Under the pieces are notes generated by a model. The model had not been told where the DNA came from. It saw only the letters and a list, made by a program, of their open reading frames with translations, and searched no databases. A stretch of 64,000 nucleotides of DNA from Lamellibrachia columna (Eukaryota; Annelida; Polychaeta; Sabellida; Siboglinidae), in contig OY759262.1 in assembly GCA_963662155.1 (NCBI GenBank), positions 10,953,000-11,016,999 of the forward strand. The letters are read 5' to 3'. Below, one piece after another: positions 22,372 to 35,737 of the stretch. Numbering within the stretch: position 1 is the stretch's first letter; every line of letters begins with the position of its first letter. Made by a program: the position numbers and the translations under genes.

Positions 22372-23747
22372 GATAAAGGTAAATGAAAATCATGCATTCT
22401 TGCAAAAAATCTATGTCCTACCTAGTTGTTGGAGTTGCTTACATACACAAGGAACCACCACCTGTGGTGGGCAGAACACACATATATGAGCTACTTCAGC
22501 TTGAGACAGTCTGTATTCTAGTACGATACTAGAATACACTCACTTTTTCAGCTCACTCGAATGAACTTGTAACATAATTTTGGGAATAGTCCAGCATGTG
22601 TTCTGTAATCAAATTCTATATAGCCAGTTGTTATTCCATACTGAAAGTTATAATAATTTTTTACCTGGTGCCACAATACACATATGTAAACAGACCCAAA
22701 TATCACCTTTGAGTGTGGATTACTGAAAAGACAGACACCTCAACTTGTCGAATTGCATAACATTACATAACCTACTTAGAGGAGTCCTCAAAAACAACTC
22801 ACCTTCCATGTGAAACAGTTACGTCAGCTCACTAGGCCATATCAGATAACAGCTGGGCCTGTCCAGGATTTTCTCAACTCCCAATAGATGTGTGCTCTTC
22901 ACATGGACTTGAGTAAAGGTGACTGTGTCTAATTAACTGAAATGAACAAAAGTTGACTGCTAAGTAATTATATTATAATGTGACTTGTTCTGCTTTGATG
23001 TAACTTATCAGAGGGAGGCTGCATTAGATTGAAGATGTCCCCACCCCCCCCCCTAATATACTGGTCTCCTGTCACTGTCATCTGGTTTCTCAGGTGGATT
23101 AGATGTCTTTGCATTCAGATAACGGTTTTGTCACTTTCATTAGTCATTTTACTTGGATTTACCTGGGATTTTAAAATGGAGGAGACAACACATGATAGTA
23201 GTAGTAGTAGTAGTAGTAGTAGTAGCAGTAGTAGTAGTAGTAGTAGTAAAAAGAGTGAGGAGAAATGTCCACCTGCTGGTGGGATTAAGATGAAAATTGG
23301 TGGCTTCAAGACCGGCCACTGTTACCACAAACCATCAGATGCAGCAATCCAACAGGAACCAGTGGGGTTAGCAGTGGGGTTGGGTTGCCACGGCTAAGCC
23401 ACGATGACTTTGACAGAGTGGTGCAAACCACTCCTTCAGGATTGCTGGCAGTTTCCGACGTGTATTCATGCGCCCACGTGGCCCATAGCAGAAAAATTCC
23501 CATAAATCCCTCCGCCAGTTAAACTCTCCAAAAAATGCACTATTTCACAGCCAATAGCTTATGTAAACAAACCTGTAAATATTCATGCTCAAAGGCACTC
23601 ATGTCACATAATATAAATTTATTAAGTTCACATTTCACAATTTCGCGTGCCCTACATTCGTGTGAAACAGTAAACAGGAAGGTCAACTGTGGTCTTACCC
23701 CAAATAAAAATGGTAATTGTGCATAATTTTTTTTTATTTAGACTGTT
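22372..23747 (+). repeat. Satellite unit II-1, expanded poly-Ser, frameshifted ORF
   Basis: At 1,376 bp this is the longest short unit. The AGT run at 23,197-23,247 encodes about 17 serines against five in most units. The ORF opens at 23,176 but loses one C in the CCCAGTGGGG block (GGAACCAGTGG), shifting frame and ending at 23,397. Confidence 0.95.
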
Positions 23748-25081
23748 GATAAAGGTAAATGAAAATCATGCATTTATGCAAAAAATCTATGTCCTACCTA
23801 GTTGTTGGAGTTGCTTACATACACAAAGAACCACCACCTGTGGTGGGCAGAACACACATATATAAGCTACTTCAGCTTGAGACAGTCTGTATTCTAGTAC
23901 GATACTCGAATACACTCACTTTTTCAGCTCACTCCAATGAACTTGTAACATATTTTTTGGAATAGTCCAGCATGTGTTCTGTAATCAAATTCTATATAGC
24001 CAGTTGTTATTCCATACTGAAAGTTATAATAATTTTTTACCTGGTGCCACAATACACCTATGTAAACATACCCAAATATCACCTTTGAGTGTGGATTACT
24101 GAAAAGACAGACACCTCAACTTGTCGAATTACATAACATTACATAACCTACTTAGTGGAGTCCTCAAAAACAACTCACCTTCCATGTGAAACAGTTACGT
24201 CAGCTCACTAGGCCATATCAGATAACAGCTTGGCCTGTCCAGGATTTTCTCAACTCCCAATAGATGTGTGCTCTTCACATGGACTTGAGTAAAGGTGACT
24301 GTGTCTAATTAACTGAAATAAACAAAAGTTGACTGCTAAGTAATTATATTATAATGTGACTTGTTCTGCTTTGATGTAACTTATCAGAGGGAGGCTGCAC
24401 TAGTTTGAAGATGTCCCCCCCCCTAATATACTGGTCTCCTGTCACTGTCATCAGGTTTCTCAGGTGGATTAGATGTCTTTGCATTCAGATAACGGTTTTG
24501 TCACTTTCATTAGTAATTTTACTTGGATTTACCTGGGATTTTAAAATGGAGGAGACAACACATGATAGTAGTAGTAGTTGTAGAAAGAGTGAGGAGAAAT
24601 GTCCACCTGCTGGTGGAATTAAGATGAAAACTGGTGGCTTCAAGACCGGCCACTGTTATCACAAACCATCAGATGCAGCAATCCAACAGGAACCCAGTGG
24701 GGTTAGCAGTGGGGTTTGGTTGCCACGGCTAAGCCAGGATGACTTTGACAGAGTGGTGCAAACCACTCCTTCAGGATTGCTGGCAGTTTCCGACGTGTAT
24801 TCATGCGCCCACGTGGCCCATAGCAGAAAAATTCCCATAAATCCCTCCGCCAGTTAAACTCTCCAAAAAATGCACTATTTCACTGCCAATAGCTTCTATA
24901 AACAAACCTGTGAATATTCATGCTCAAAGGCACTCATGTCACATAATATGAATTTATTAAATTCACATTTCACAATTTCGCGTGCCCTACATTCGTGTGA
25001 AACAGTAAACAGGAAGGTCAACTGTGGTCTTACCCCAAATAAAAATGGTAACTGTGCATAATTTTTTTTATTTAGCCTGTT
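23748..25081 (+). repeat. Satellite unit II-2
   Basis: The ORF at 24,546-24,857 is intact, with a Cys codon in the serine run (SSSSCRKSEEK) and KMKTGG in place of KMKIGG. Confidence 0.95.
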
Positions 25082-26420
25082 GATAAAGGTAAATGAAAAT
25101 CATGCATTCATGCAAAAAATCTGTGTCCTACCTAGTTGTTGGAGTTGCTTACATACACAAGGAACCACCACCTGTGGTGGGCAGAACACACATATATGAG
25201 CTACTTCAGCTTGAGACAGTCTGTGTTCTAGTACGATACTCGAATACACTCACTTTTTCAGCTCACTCGAATGAACTTGTAACATAATTTTTTGAATAGT
25301 CCAGCATGTGTTCTGTAATCAAATTCTATATAGCCAGTTGTTATTCCATACTGAAAGTTATAATAATTTTTTACCTGGTGCCACAATACACCTATGTAAA
25401 CAGACCCAAATATCACCTTTGAGTGTGGATTACTGAAAAGACAGACACCTCAACTTATCGAATTGCATAACATTACATAACCTACTTAGTGGAGTCCTCA
25501 AAAACAACTCACCTTCCATGTGAAACAGTTACGTCAGCTCACTAGGCCATATCAGATAACAGCTGGGCCTGTGCAGGATTTTCTCAACTCCCAATAGATG
25601 TGTGCTCTTCACATGGACTTGAGTAAAGGTGAATGTGTCTAATTAACTGAAATAAACAAAAGTTGACTGCTAAGTAATTATATTATAATGTGACTTGTTC
25701 TGCTTTGATGTAACTTATCAGAGGGAGGCTGCACTAGTTTGAAGATGTCCCCACCCCCCCCTAATATACTGGTCTCCTGTCACTGTCATCTGGTTTCTCA
25801 GGTGGATTAGACGTCTTTGCATTCAGAGAACGGTTTTGTCACTTTCATTAGTAATTTTACATGGATTTACCTGGAATTTTAAAATGGAGGAGACAACACA
25901 TGATAGTAGTAGTAGTAGTAGAAAGAGTAAGGAGAAATGTCCACCTGCTGGTGGAATTAAGATGAAAATTGGTGGCTTCAAGACCGGCCACTGTTACCAC
26001 AAACCATCAGATGCAGCAATCCAACAGGAACCCAGTGGGGTTAGCAGTGGGGTTTGGTTGCCACGGCTAAGGCAGGATGACTTTGACAGAGTGGTGCAAA
26101 CCACTCCTTCAGGATTGCTGGCAGTTTCCGACGTGTATTCATGCGCCCACGTGGCCCATAGCAGAAAAATTCCCATAAATCCCTCCGCCAGTTAAACTCT
26201 CCAAAAAATGCACTATTTCACAGCCAATAGCTTCTATAAACAAACCTGTGAATATTCATGCTCAAAGGCACTCATGTCACATAATATGAATTTATTAAGT
26301 TCACATTTCACAATTTCGCGTGCCCTACATTCGTGTGAAACAGTAAACAGGAAGGTCAACTGTGGTCTTACCCCAAATAAAAATGGTAACTGTGCATAAT
26401 TTTTTTTAATTTAGACTGTT
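25082..26420 (+). repeat. Satellite unit II-3 (recent triplet, first)
   Basis: The ORF at 25,884-26,195 is intact. It shares with the next two units the changes TCTGTGTCC, GTGTTCTAGTACG, CTTATCG, GGCCTGTGCAGG and CAGAGAACGG, which are absent elsewhere. Confidence 0.95.
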
Positions 26421-27758
26421 GATAAAGGTAAATGAAAATCATGCATTCATGCAAAAAATCTGTGTCCTACCTAGTTGTTGGAGTTGCTTACATACACAAG
26501 GAACCACCACCTGTGGTGGGCAGAACACACATATATGAGCTACTTCAGCTTGAGACAGTCTGTGTTCTAGTACGATACTCGAATACACTCACTTTTTCAG
26601 CTCACTCGAATGAACTTGTAACATAATTTTTTGAATAGTCCAGCATGTGTTCTGTAATCAAATTCTATATAGCCAGTTGTTATTCCATACTGAAAGTTAT
26701 AATAATTTTTTACCTGGTGCCACAATACACCTATGTAAACAGACCCAAATATCACCTTTGAGTGTGGATTACTGAAAAGACAGACACCTCAACTTATCGA
26801 ATTGCATAACATTACATAACCTACTTAGTGGAGTCCTCAAAAACAACTCACCTTCCATGTGAAACAGTTACGTCAGCTCACTAGGCCATATCAGATAACA
26901 GCTGGGCCTGTGCAGGATTTTCTCAACTCCCAATAGATGTGTGCTCTTCACATGGACTTGAGTAAAGGTGAATGTGTCTAATTAACTGAAATAAACAAAA
27001 GTTGACTGCTAAGTAATTATATTATAATGTGACTTGTTCTGCTTTGATGTAACTTATCAGAGGGAGGCTGCACTAGTTTGAAGATGTCCCCACCCCCCCT
27101 AATATACTGGTCTCCTGTCACTGTCATCTGGTTTCTCAGGTGGATTAGACGTCTTTGCATTCAGAGAACGGTTTTGTCACTTTCATTAGTAATTTTACAT
27201 GGATTTACCTGGAATTTTAAAATGGAGGAGACAACACATGATAGTAGTAGTAGTAGTAGAAAGAGTGAGGAGAAATGTCCACCTGCTGGTGGAATTAAGA
27301 TGAAAATTGGTGGCTTCAAGACCGGCCACTGTTACCACAAACCATCAGATGCAGCAATCCAACAGGAACCCAGTGGGGTTAGCAGTGGGGTTTGGTTGCC
27401 ACGGCTAAGGCAGGATGACTTTGACAGAGTGGTGCAAACCACTCCTTCAGGATTGCTGGCAGTTTCCGACGTGTATTCATGCGCCCACGTGGCCCATAGC
27501 AGAAAAATTCCCATAAATCCCTCCGCCAGTTAAACTCTCCAAAAAATGCACTATTTCACAGCCAATAGCTTCTATAAACAAACCTGTGAATATTCATGCT
27601 CAAAGGCACTCATGTCACATAATATGAATTTATTAAGTTCACATTTCACAATTTCGCGTGCCCTACATTCGTGTGAAACAGTAAACAGGAAGGTCAACTG
27701 TGGTCTTACCCCAAATAAAAATGGTAACTGTGCATAATTTTTTTTAATTTAGACTGTT
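26421..27758 (+). repeat. Satellite unit II-4 (recent triplet, second)
   Basis: 1,338 bp, intact ORF at 27,222-27,533. It appears identical to the following unit by eye. Confidence 0.95.
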
Positions 27759-29096
27759 GATAAAGGTAAATGAAAATCATGCATTCATGCAAAAAATCTG
27801 TGTCCTACCTAGTTGTTGGAGTTGCTTACATACACAAGGAACCACCACCTGTGGTGGGCAGAACACACATATATGAGCTACTTCAGCTTGAGACAGTCTG
27901 TGTTCTAGTACGATACTCGAATACACTCACTTTTTCAGCTCACTCGAATGAACTTGTAACATAATTTTTTGAATAGTCCAGCATGTGTTCTGTAATCAAA
28001 TTCTATATAGCCAGTTGTTATTCCATACTGAAAGTTATAATAATTTTTTACCTGGTGCCACAATACACCTATGTAAACAGACCCAAATATCACCTTTGAG
28101 TGTGGATTACTGAAAAGACAGACACCTCAACTTATCGAATTGCATAACATTACATAACCTACTTAGTGGAGTCCTCAAAAACAACTCACCTTCCATGTGA
28201 AACAGTTACGTCAGCTCACTAGGCCATATCAGATAACAGCTGGGCCTGTGCAGGATTTTCTCAACTCCCAATAGATGTGTGCTCTTCACATGGACTTGAG
28301 TAAAGGTGAATGTGTCTAATTAACTGAAATAAACAAAAGTTGACTGCTAAGTAATTATATTATAATGTGACTTGTTCTGCTTTGATGTAACTTATCAGAG
28401 GGAGGCTGCACTAGTTTGAAGATGTCCCCACCCCCCCTAATATACTGGTCTCCTGTCACTGTCATCTGGTTTCTCAGGTGGATTAGACGTCTTTGCATTC
28501 AGAGAACGGTTTTGTCACTTTCATTAGTAATTTTACATGGATTTACCTGGAATTTTAAAATGGAGGAGACAACACATGATAGTAGTAGTAGTAGTAGAAA
28601 GAGTGAGGAGAAATGTCCACCTGCTGGTGGAATTAAGATGAAAATTGGTGGCTTCAAGACCGGCCACTGTTACCACAAACCATCAGATGCAGCAATCCAA
28701 CAGGAACCCAGTGGGGTTAGCAGTGGGGTTTGGTTGCCACGGCTAAGGCAGGATGACTTTGACAGAGTGGTGCAAACCACTCCTTCAGGATTGCTGGCAG
28801 TTTCCGACGTGTATTCATGCGCCCACGTGGCCCATAGCAGAAAAATTCCCATAAATCCCTCCGCCAGTTAAACTCTCCAAAAAATGCACTATTTCACAGC
28901 CAATAGCTTCTATAAACAAACCTGTGAATATTCATGCTCAAAGGCACTCATGTCACATAATATGAATTTATTAAGTTCACATTTCACAATTTCGCGTGCC
29001 CTACATTCGTGTGAAACAGTAAACAGGAAGGTCAACTGTGGTCTTACCCCAAATAAAAATGGTAACTGTGCATAATTTTTTTTAATTTAGACTGTT
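27759..29096 (+). repeat. Satellite unit II-5 (recent triplet, third)
   Basis: 1,338 bp, intact ORF at 28,560-28,871 with the same encoded protein as the previous unit. The partial unit that follows keeps the same private variants. Confidence 0.95.
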
Positions 29097-29786
29097 GATA
29101 AAGGTAAATGAAAATCATGCATTCATGCAAAAAATCTGTGTCCTACCTAGTTGTTGGAGTTGCTTACATACACAAGGAACCACCACCTGTGGTGGGCAGA
29201 ACACACATATATGAGCTACTTCAGCTTGAGACAGTCTGTGTTCTAGTACGATACTCGAATACACTCACTTTTTCAGCTCACTCGAATGAACTTGTAACAT
29301 AATTTTTTGAATAGTCCAGCATGTGTTCTGTAATCAAATTCTATATAGCCAGTTGTTATTCCATACTGAAAGTTATAATAATTTTTTACCTGGTGCCACA
29401 ATACACCTATGTAAACAGACCCAAATATCACCTTTGAGTGTGGATTACTGAAAAGACAGACACCTCAACTTATCGAATTGCATAACATTACATAACCTAC
29501 TTAGTGGAGTCCTCAAAAACAACTCACCTTCCATGTGAAACAGTTACGTCAGCTCACTAGGCCATATCAGATAACAGCTGGGCCTGTGCAGGATTTTCTC
29601 AACTCCCAATAGATGTGTGCTCTTCACATGGACTTGAGTAAAGGTGAATGTGTCTAATTAACTGAAATAAACAAAAGTTGACTGCTAAGTAATTATATTA
29701 TAATGTGACTTGTTCTGCTTTGATGTAACTTATCAGAGGGAGGCTGCACTGGATTGAAGATGTCCCCACCCCCCCTAATATATTGG
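29097..29786 (+). repeat. Partial satellite unit II-6
   Basis: First 690 bp of a unit, ending at TAATATATTGG. It is joined to RTE-like sequence at the same unit coordinate as at 10,077 and 61,518. Confidence 0.95.
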
Positions 29787-29911
29787 ATGCAGACATACTA
29801 GTAAAGAGAGTGGAAGAGAAAGGTGAAAAAACATAAAGGATGCAAGAAAAGGGGAACGAACAGCTAAGATCGAAGGACTGCGTGAGGTGGGATATGAGAA
29901 GATCGGGGGAA

Positions 29912-29977
29912 GATGAATGATGGAGAGGGGCAAGATGAAAGATGGAGAGGGGAAGATGAAAGATGGAGAGGGGGCAG
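29912..29977 (+). repeat. 22-bp minisatellite, three copies
   Basis: GATGAA(A/T)GATGGAGAGGGG with short linkers, in the same place as at 10,203; one linker is shorter by a base. Confidence 0.85.
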
Positions 29978-30647
29978 CCGATAGAAAAGTATGGAAATAT
30001 AAAACAGAAAGAGTGACTCGACAATATTTTACCTGAACCTAACCCATGAACATAAGTGAAAAAAGGGGAAAAGCACCGATAATTTGGTAAAAAAAAGTTA
30101 GGTTTAATAAATGCAATAATATGGTCAACATTGTCATAAGCAGTGTATAAATTGCTTATGAGAAAAAACATTATTTCAACAGAATATTTGCTAAGAATTT
30201 ACAAAATCAATCTCTCATATGTATCTCTGTTTGAGCAATATGCATTTTACCATATGGTTGTACTCATATAAACGACGTAATCTTATTGACTACAGCATGC
30301 TCATAAAAATCAAATATCCTTTGTCAAGAAGGATGTACAGTGAAAGTATAAATAAAAACATTAAACAAATCAATCTGGTTACCAAATCATAAGCCATTAC
30401 TACTCAGCGCAAATACTGATTTATTAGAACAAATCTAAAAGTTAGTTTCTCAATCTAATGTGACATTCTCCCCTCCCCCACAATTCATTGTTACAGTTTT
30501 TGCAATGTCTGTTTCACTCATAATCCAATGAATTTGCAAGAGCACCATCAATGGCCTGTTTCTAAGGCGGTTATGTCTACTTATGACACCAACCTGTACC
30601 AACACACAAAGTGGGGATAGGCAAGCGCGATCCGATTGAAGTGACCC

Positions 30648-31795
30648 TTGATATTGTTTACTCTCGGTCCACCAAAATTGTTCCTGGCTGCTGCAGCACC
30701 TGCAAAAACACCTAAAGTAAAGGCATGTTTATGTTTACACAGCACTGTATCCACTCCTTGGGATTGTTCAACGTGCTTAACAGTTCACTCCCTGGCTGAC
30801 CTGTTCATTCCAACACCTTTTGTACTTATCTGGGAGTCTGACTTTGTAATGAATTGGTTGTATTCAGTAAGTTCTGTGTCATGGCGAGCAACACCCAGAA
30901 CTGTCATGTTCCTGAGAACAAAAAGAAGAGTTGTGGTTGGATGTGGGTTGTCGGAAGAGTTTAAAGTTAACATCGGTTAGAGGCAAGGAAATTACCCTTT
31001 ACTCTTTATCATGGTGGTGGCACTAATCAGCAGGAATATCAGCATGAAGGATGTTCTTAGGAAGGGGATGTATGCAAACGATCTGGCCATGATAGCAGAC
31101 AAAAAACAAGAACTACAGGAAGTGTTGAAGCAATGGAAGGGGATGTTCAAGAAGCACGGACCGATAATGAGCCGGGAGAAGACAGGAGAGATGTGGGTTT
31201 GACATCAGAGAGAGGACTTGAACATTAGTTTGAATGATAAGGAGTTCAACCAAGTGGATGGCTTTGTGTAACTTGGAGGAATGGTTAATGAGGATGAGCA
31301 TTCAGAGGTAGAAATGCGATGCCGGATACAACAGGGAGCGAATGCTTGGGGAACGGTTGAGGGAGTCATTTTGGACAGAAACATTTTGAAAAAGCTGAAA
31401 AGGAAAGTCCTGAGAGCTTGTGTTACACAAGCATGCCTTAATCTGTATCTGGAGACAGAGGCGTTGACAGAACAACAACAGCACCTGAAAGTTGGTTCTG
31501 GTTTTGTCGAATAACACGAACAAAGAGGGTTGACGAAAGAAAGATGAACGACCTGACGAAATATGTGATGCGACAAAACAGTTCAACAGGAAGATTGGTG
31601 AGAAGCAAGTTGAAATGGGCAGGCCACATTGTAAGGATGGATGCAGACATACTAGTAAAGAGAGTGGAAGAGAAAGGTGAAAAAACATCAAGGATGCAAG
31701 AAAAGGGGAACGAACAGCTAAGATCGAAGGACTGCGTGAGGTGGGATATGAGAAGATCGGGGGAAGATGAAAGATGGAGAGGGGGCAGCCGATAA
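30648..31795 (+). pseudogene. Degenerate RTE-like reverse transcriptase
   Basis: Frames at 30,648-30,980, 31,011-31,202, 31,281-31,514 and 31,544-31,795. It shows VNIG followed by a stop, YANDLAMIAD, KWAGHIVRMDADILVKRV and RWDMRRSGEDERWRGG. It shares the D-to-N change in motif C and the same internal stops with the copy at 10,940-12,084. Confidence 0.8.
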
Positions 31796-32455
31796 AAAAG
31801 TATGGAAAGAAAAGAAGAAAGAATGACTGGACAATATTTTACCTGAACCTAACCCATGAACATCAGTGAAAAAAGAGGAAAAGCACCGTTAGTTTGGTAA
31901 AAAAAAGTTATGTTTAATAAATCCAATAATATGGTCAACATTTTCATAAGCACTGTATAAATTGCTTATGAGAAAAAACATTATTTCAATAGAATATTTG
32001 CTAAATATTTACAAAATCAATCTCTCATATGTATCTCTGTTTGAGCAATATGCATTTTACCATATCGTTGTACTCATATAAACGACGTACTCTTCTTGAC
32101 TAATGCATGCTCATAAAAATCAAATATCCTTTGACAAAAAGGATGTACAGTGAAAGTATAAATAAAAACATTAAACAAATCAATCTGGTTACCAAAACAT
32201 AAGCCATTACTACTCAGCGCAAATACTGATTTATTAGAACAACTGTAAAAGTTAGTTTCTCAATCTAATGCGACATTCTCCCCTCCCCACAATTCATTGT
32301 TACAGTTTTTGCAATGTCTGTTTCACTCATAATCCAATGAATTTGCAAGAGCACCATAAATGGCCTGCTTCCAAGGCGGTTATGTCTACTTATGACACCA
32401 ACCTGTACCAACACACAAAGTGGGGATAGGCAAGCCCGATCCGATAGAAGTGACC

Positions 32456-33640
32456 CTTGATATTGTTCACTCTCGGTCCACCAAAATTGTTCCTGGCTGC
32501 CGCAGCACCTGTAAAATGACCTAAAGTAAAGGCATGTTTATGTTTACACAGCACTGTATCCACTCATTGGGATTGTTCAACGTGCTTAACAGTTCACTCC
32601 CTGGCTGACCTGTTCATTCCAACACATTTTGTACTTATCTGGGAGTCTGACTTTAAATGAGTTGGTTGTATTTAGTCAGTTCTGTGTCATGGCGTGCAAC
32701 ACCCAGAACTGTCATGTTCCTGAGAACAAAAGGAAGAGTTGTGGTTGGATATGGGTTGTCGGAAGAGTTTAAAGTTAACATCGGTTAGAGGCAAGGAATT
32801 GACCCTTTACTCTGTATCATGGTGGTGGCACTAATCAGCAGGAAGATCAGCATGAAGGATGATCTCAGGAAGGGGATGTATGCAAACGATCTGGCCATGA
32901 TAGCAGACACAAAACAAGAACTACAGGAACTGTTGGAGGAATGGAAGGGGGTGGTCAAGAAGCACGGACCGACAATGAGCCGGGAGAAGACAGAAGAGAT
33001 GTGGGTTTGACATCAGTGAGAGGACTTGAACATTAGTTTGGATGATAAGGAGTTCAACCAAGTGGATGGCTTTGTGTAACTTGGAGGAATGGTTAATGAG
33101 GATGGGCATTCAGAGGTAGAAATGCGATGCCGGATACAACAGGGAGCGAATGCTTGGGGAAAGGTAGAGGGAGTCATGTTGGACAGAAACATTTTGAAAA
33201 AGCTGAAAAGGAAAGTCCTGAGAGCTTGTGTTACACAAGCATGCCTTAATCTGTATCTGGAGACAGTGGCGTTGACAGAACAACAACAGCAGCTGAAAGT
33301 TGGTTCTGGTTTTGTCGAATAACACGAACAAAGAGGGTTGACGAAAGAAGGATGAACGACCTGAGGAAATATGTGATGCAACAAAACAGTTCAACAGGAA
33401 GATTGGTGAGAAGCAAGATGAAATGGCCAGGCCACATGGTAAGGATGGATGCAGACATACTAGTAAAGAGAGTGGAAGAGAAAGGTAAAAAAAACATCAA
33501 TGATGCAAGAAAAGTGGAATGAACAGCTAAGATCGAAGGACTGCGTGAGGTGGGATTTGAGAAGATCGGGGGAAGATGAAAGATGGAGAGGGGGAAGATG
33601 AAAGATGGAGAGGGGGCAGCCGATAGAAAAGTATGGAAAG
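32456..33640 (+). pseudogene. Degenerate RTE-like reverse transcriptase, most diverged copy
   Basis: A deletion of two bases in GACTTTAAATGAG (about 32,649-32,660) disrupts the upstream frame. The motif C block at 32,819-33,010 reads YANDLAMIADTKQELQELLEEW. Later blocks at 33,089-33,322 are preserved. The C-terminal frame is broken by extra A residues near 33,487-33,494. Confidence 0.78.
33573..33618 (+). repeat. 22-bp minisatellite, two copies
   Basis: Two copies of GATGAAAGATGGAGAGGGG in the RTE-like tail. Confidence 0.8.
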
Positions 33641-34287
33641 AAAAAACAGAAAGAGTGACTCGACAATATTTTACCTGAACCTAAGCCATGAACATCAGTG
33701 AAAAAAGAGGAAAAGCACCGTTAGTTTGGTAAACAAAAATTAGGTTTAATAAATCTAAAATATGGTCAACATTTTCATAAGCAGTGTATAAATTGCTTAT
33801 GAGAAAAAACATTATTTCAATAGAACATTTGCTAAATATTTAAAAACCAATCTCTCATATGTATCTCTGTTTGAGCAATATGCATTTTACCATATGGTTG
33901 TACTCATATAAACGACGAACTCTTCTTGACTACAGCATGCTCATAAAAATCAAATATCCTTTGAAAAGAAGGATGTACAGTGAAAGTATCAATAAAAACA
34001 TTAAACAAATCAATCTGATTACCAAAACATACGCCATTAATACTAAGCACAAATACTGATTTATTAGAACAACTGTTAAAGTTAGTTTCTCAATCTAATG
34101 TGACATTCTCCCCTCCCCCAAAATTCATTGTTACAGTTTTTGCAATGTCTGTTTCACTCATAATCCAATGAATTTGCAAGAGCACCATGAATGGCCTGTT
34201 TCCAAGGCGGTTATTTCTACTTATGACACCAACCTGTACCAACACACAAAGTGGGGATAGGCAAGCGCGACCCGATGGAAGAGACCC

Positions 34288-34812
34288 TTGATATTGTTCG
34301 CTCTCGGTCCACCAAAATTGTTCCTGGCTGCCGCAGCACCTGTAAAAAGACCTAAAGTAAAGGCATGTTTATGTTTACACAGCACTGTATCCACTCCTTG
34401 GGATTGTTCAACGTGCTTAACAGTTCACTCCCTGGCTGACCTGTTCATTCCAACACCTTTTGTACTTATCTGGGAGTCTGACTTTGTAATGAGTTGGTTG
34501 TATTTAGTCAGTTCTGTCTCATGGCGTGCAACACCCAGAACTGTCATTTTCATGAGAACAAAAAGAAGAGTTGTGGTTGGATATGGGTTGTCGGAAGAGT
34601 TTAAAGTTAACATCGGTTATATGCAAGGAAATGACCCTTTACTCTTTAGCATGGTGGTGGCACTAATCAGCAGGAAGATCAGCATAAAGGATGTTCTCAG
34701 GAAGGGGATGTATGCAAACGATCTGGCCATCATAGCACACACAAAAACAAGAACTACAGGAAGTGATGGAGGAATGGAAGGGGGTGTTCAAGAAGCACGG
34801 ACCGATAATTAG
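34288..34812 (+). pseudogene. RTE-like reverse transcriptase, longest uninterrupted copy, 3' truncated
   Basis: A 174-codon open frame. The stop found in other copies after VNIG is read here as Tyr (VNIGYMQGNDPLLF), so motif B and YANDLAIIA are joined. A one-base insertion in the A-run near 34,741-34,747 then shifts the frame (AHTKTRTTGSDGG). Homology ends at 34,925, where a satellite unit begins. This copy best shows the ancestral protein between the upstream region and motif C. Confidence 0.8.
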
Positions 34813-34925
34813 CCGGGAGAAGACAGAAGAGATGTGGGTTTGACATCAGAGAGAGGACTTGAACATTACTTTGGATGATAAGGAGTTCAACCAAGTGGAT
34901 GGCTTTGTGTAACTTGGAGGAATGG

Positions 34926-35704
34926 TCCTACCTAGTTGTTGGAGTTGCTTACATACACAAGGAACCACCACCTGCGGTGGGCAGAACACACATATATGAG
35001 CTACTTCAGCTTGAGACAGTCTGTATTCTAGTACGATACTCGAATACACTCACTTTTTCAGCTCACTCGAATGAACTTGTAACATAATTTTTGGAATAGT
35101 CCAGCATGTGTTCTGTAATAAAATTCTATATAGCCAGTTGTTATTCCATACTGAAAGTTATAATAATTTTTTACCTTGTGCCACAATACACCTATGTAAA
35201 CAGACCCAAATATCACCTTTGAGTGTGGATTACTGAAAAGACAGACACCTCAACTTGTCGAATTGCATAACATTACATAACCTACTTAGTGGAGTCCTCA
35301 AAAACAACTCACCTTCCATGTGAAACAGTTACGTCAGCTCACTAAGCCATATCAGATAACAGCTCGGCCTGTCCAGGATTTTCTCAACTCCCAATAGATG
35401 TGTGCTCTTCACATGGACTTGAGTAAAGGTGACTGTGTCTAATTAACTGAAATAAACAAAAGTTGACTGCTTAGTAATTATATTATAATGTGACTTGTTC
35501 TGCTTTGATGTAACTTATCAGAGGGAGGCTGCTCTAGTTTGAAGATGTCCCCACCCCCCCCCTAATATACTGGTCTCCTGTCACTGTCATCTGGTTTCTC
35601 AGGTGGATTAGACGTCTTTGCATTCAGATAACGGGTTTGTCACTTTCATTAGTAATTTTACTTGGATTTACCTGGGATTTTAACATGGAGGAGACAACAC
35701 ATGA

Positions 35705-35737
<33 letters not shown>

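Larger units (their letters stand above)
18476..29786 (+). repeat. Satellite array II, including the long transposon-bearing unit
   Basis: A mid-unit start is joined to RTE-like sequence. It is followed by one long unit with the 2,834-bp interior, five full short units (anchors 22,372, 23,748, 25,082, 26,421 and 27,759) and a partial unit from 29,097 that ends at the shared junction. Confidence 0.95.
29787..34925 (+). repeat. Tandem array of RTE-like units
   Basis: A 3' fragment (29,787-30,433), two full units (30,434-32,244 and 32,245-34,074) and a 5' part (34,075-34,925), all plus strand and directly abutting. The landmark GTTAGTTTCT occurs at 30,441, 32,251 and 34,081, giving periods of 1,810 and 1,830 bp. 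The right end is fused in mid-sequence (GGAGGAATGG) to a satellite unit. Confidence 0.88.

Noticed and set aside
23115..23309. Minus-strand frame with a long poly-leucine run, resembling a signal peptide or membrane segment
   Set aside because: The leucines are the antisense of the AGT serine microsatellite. The same shadow appears in several other units.
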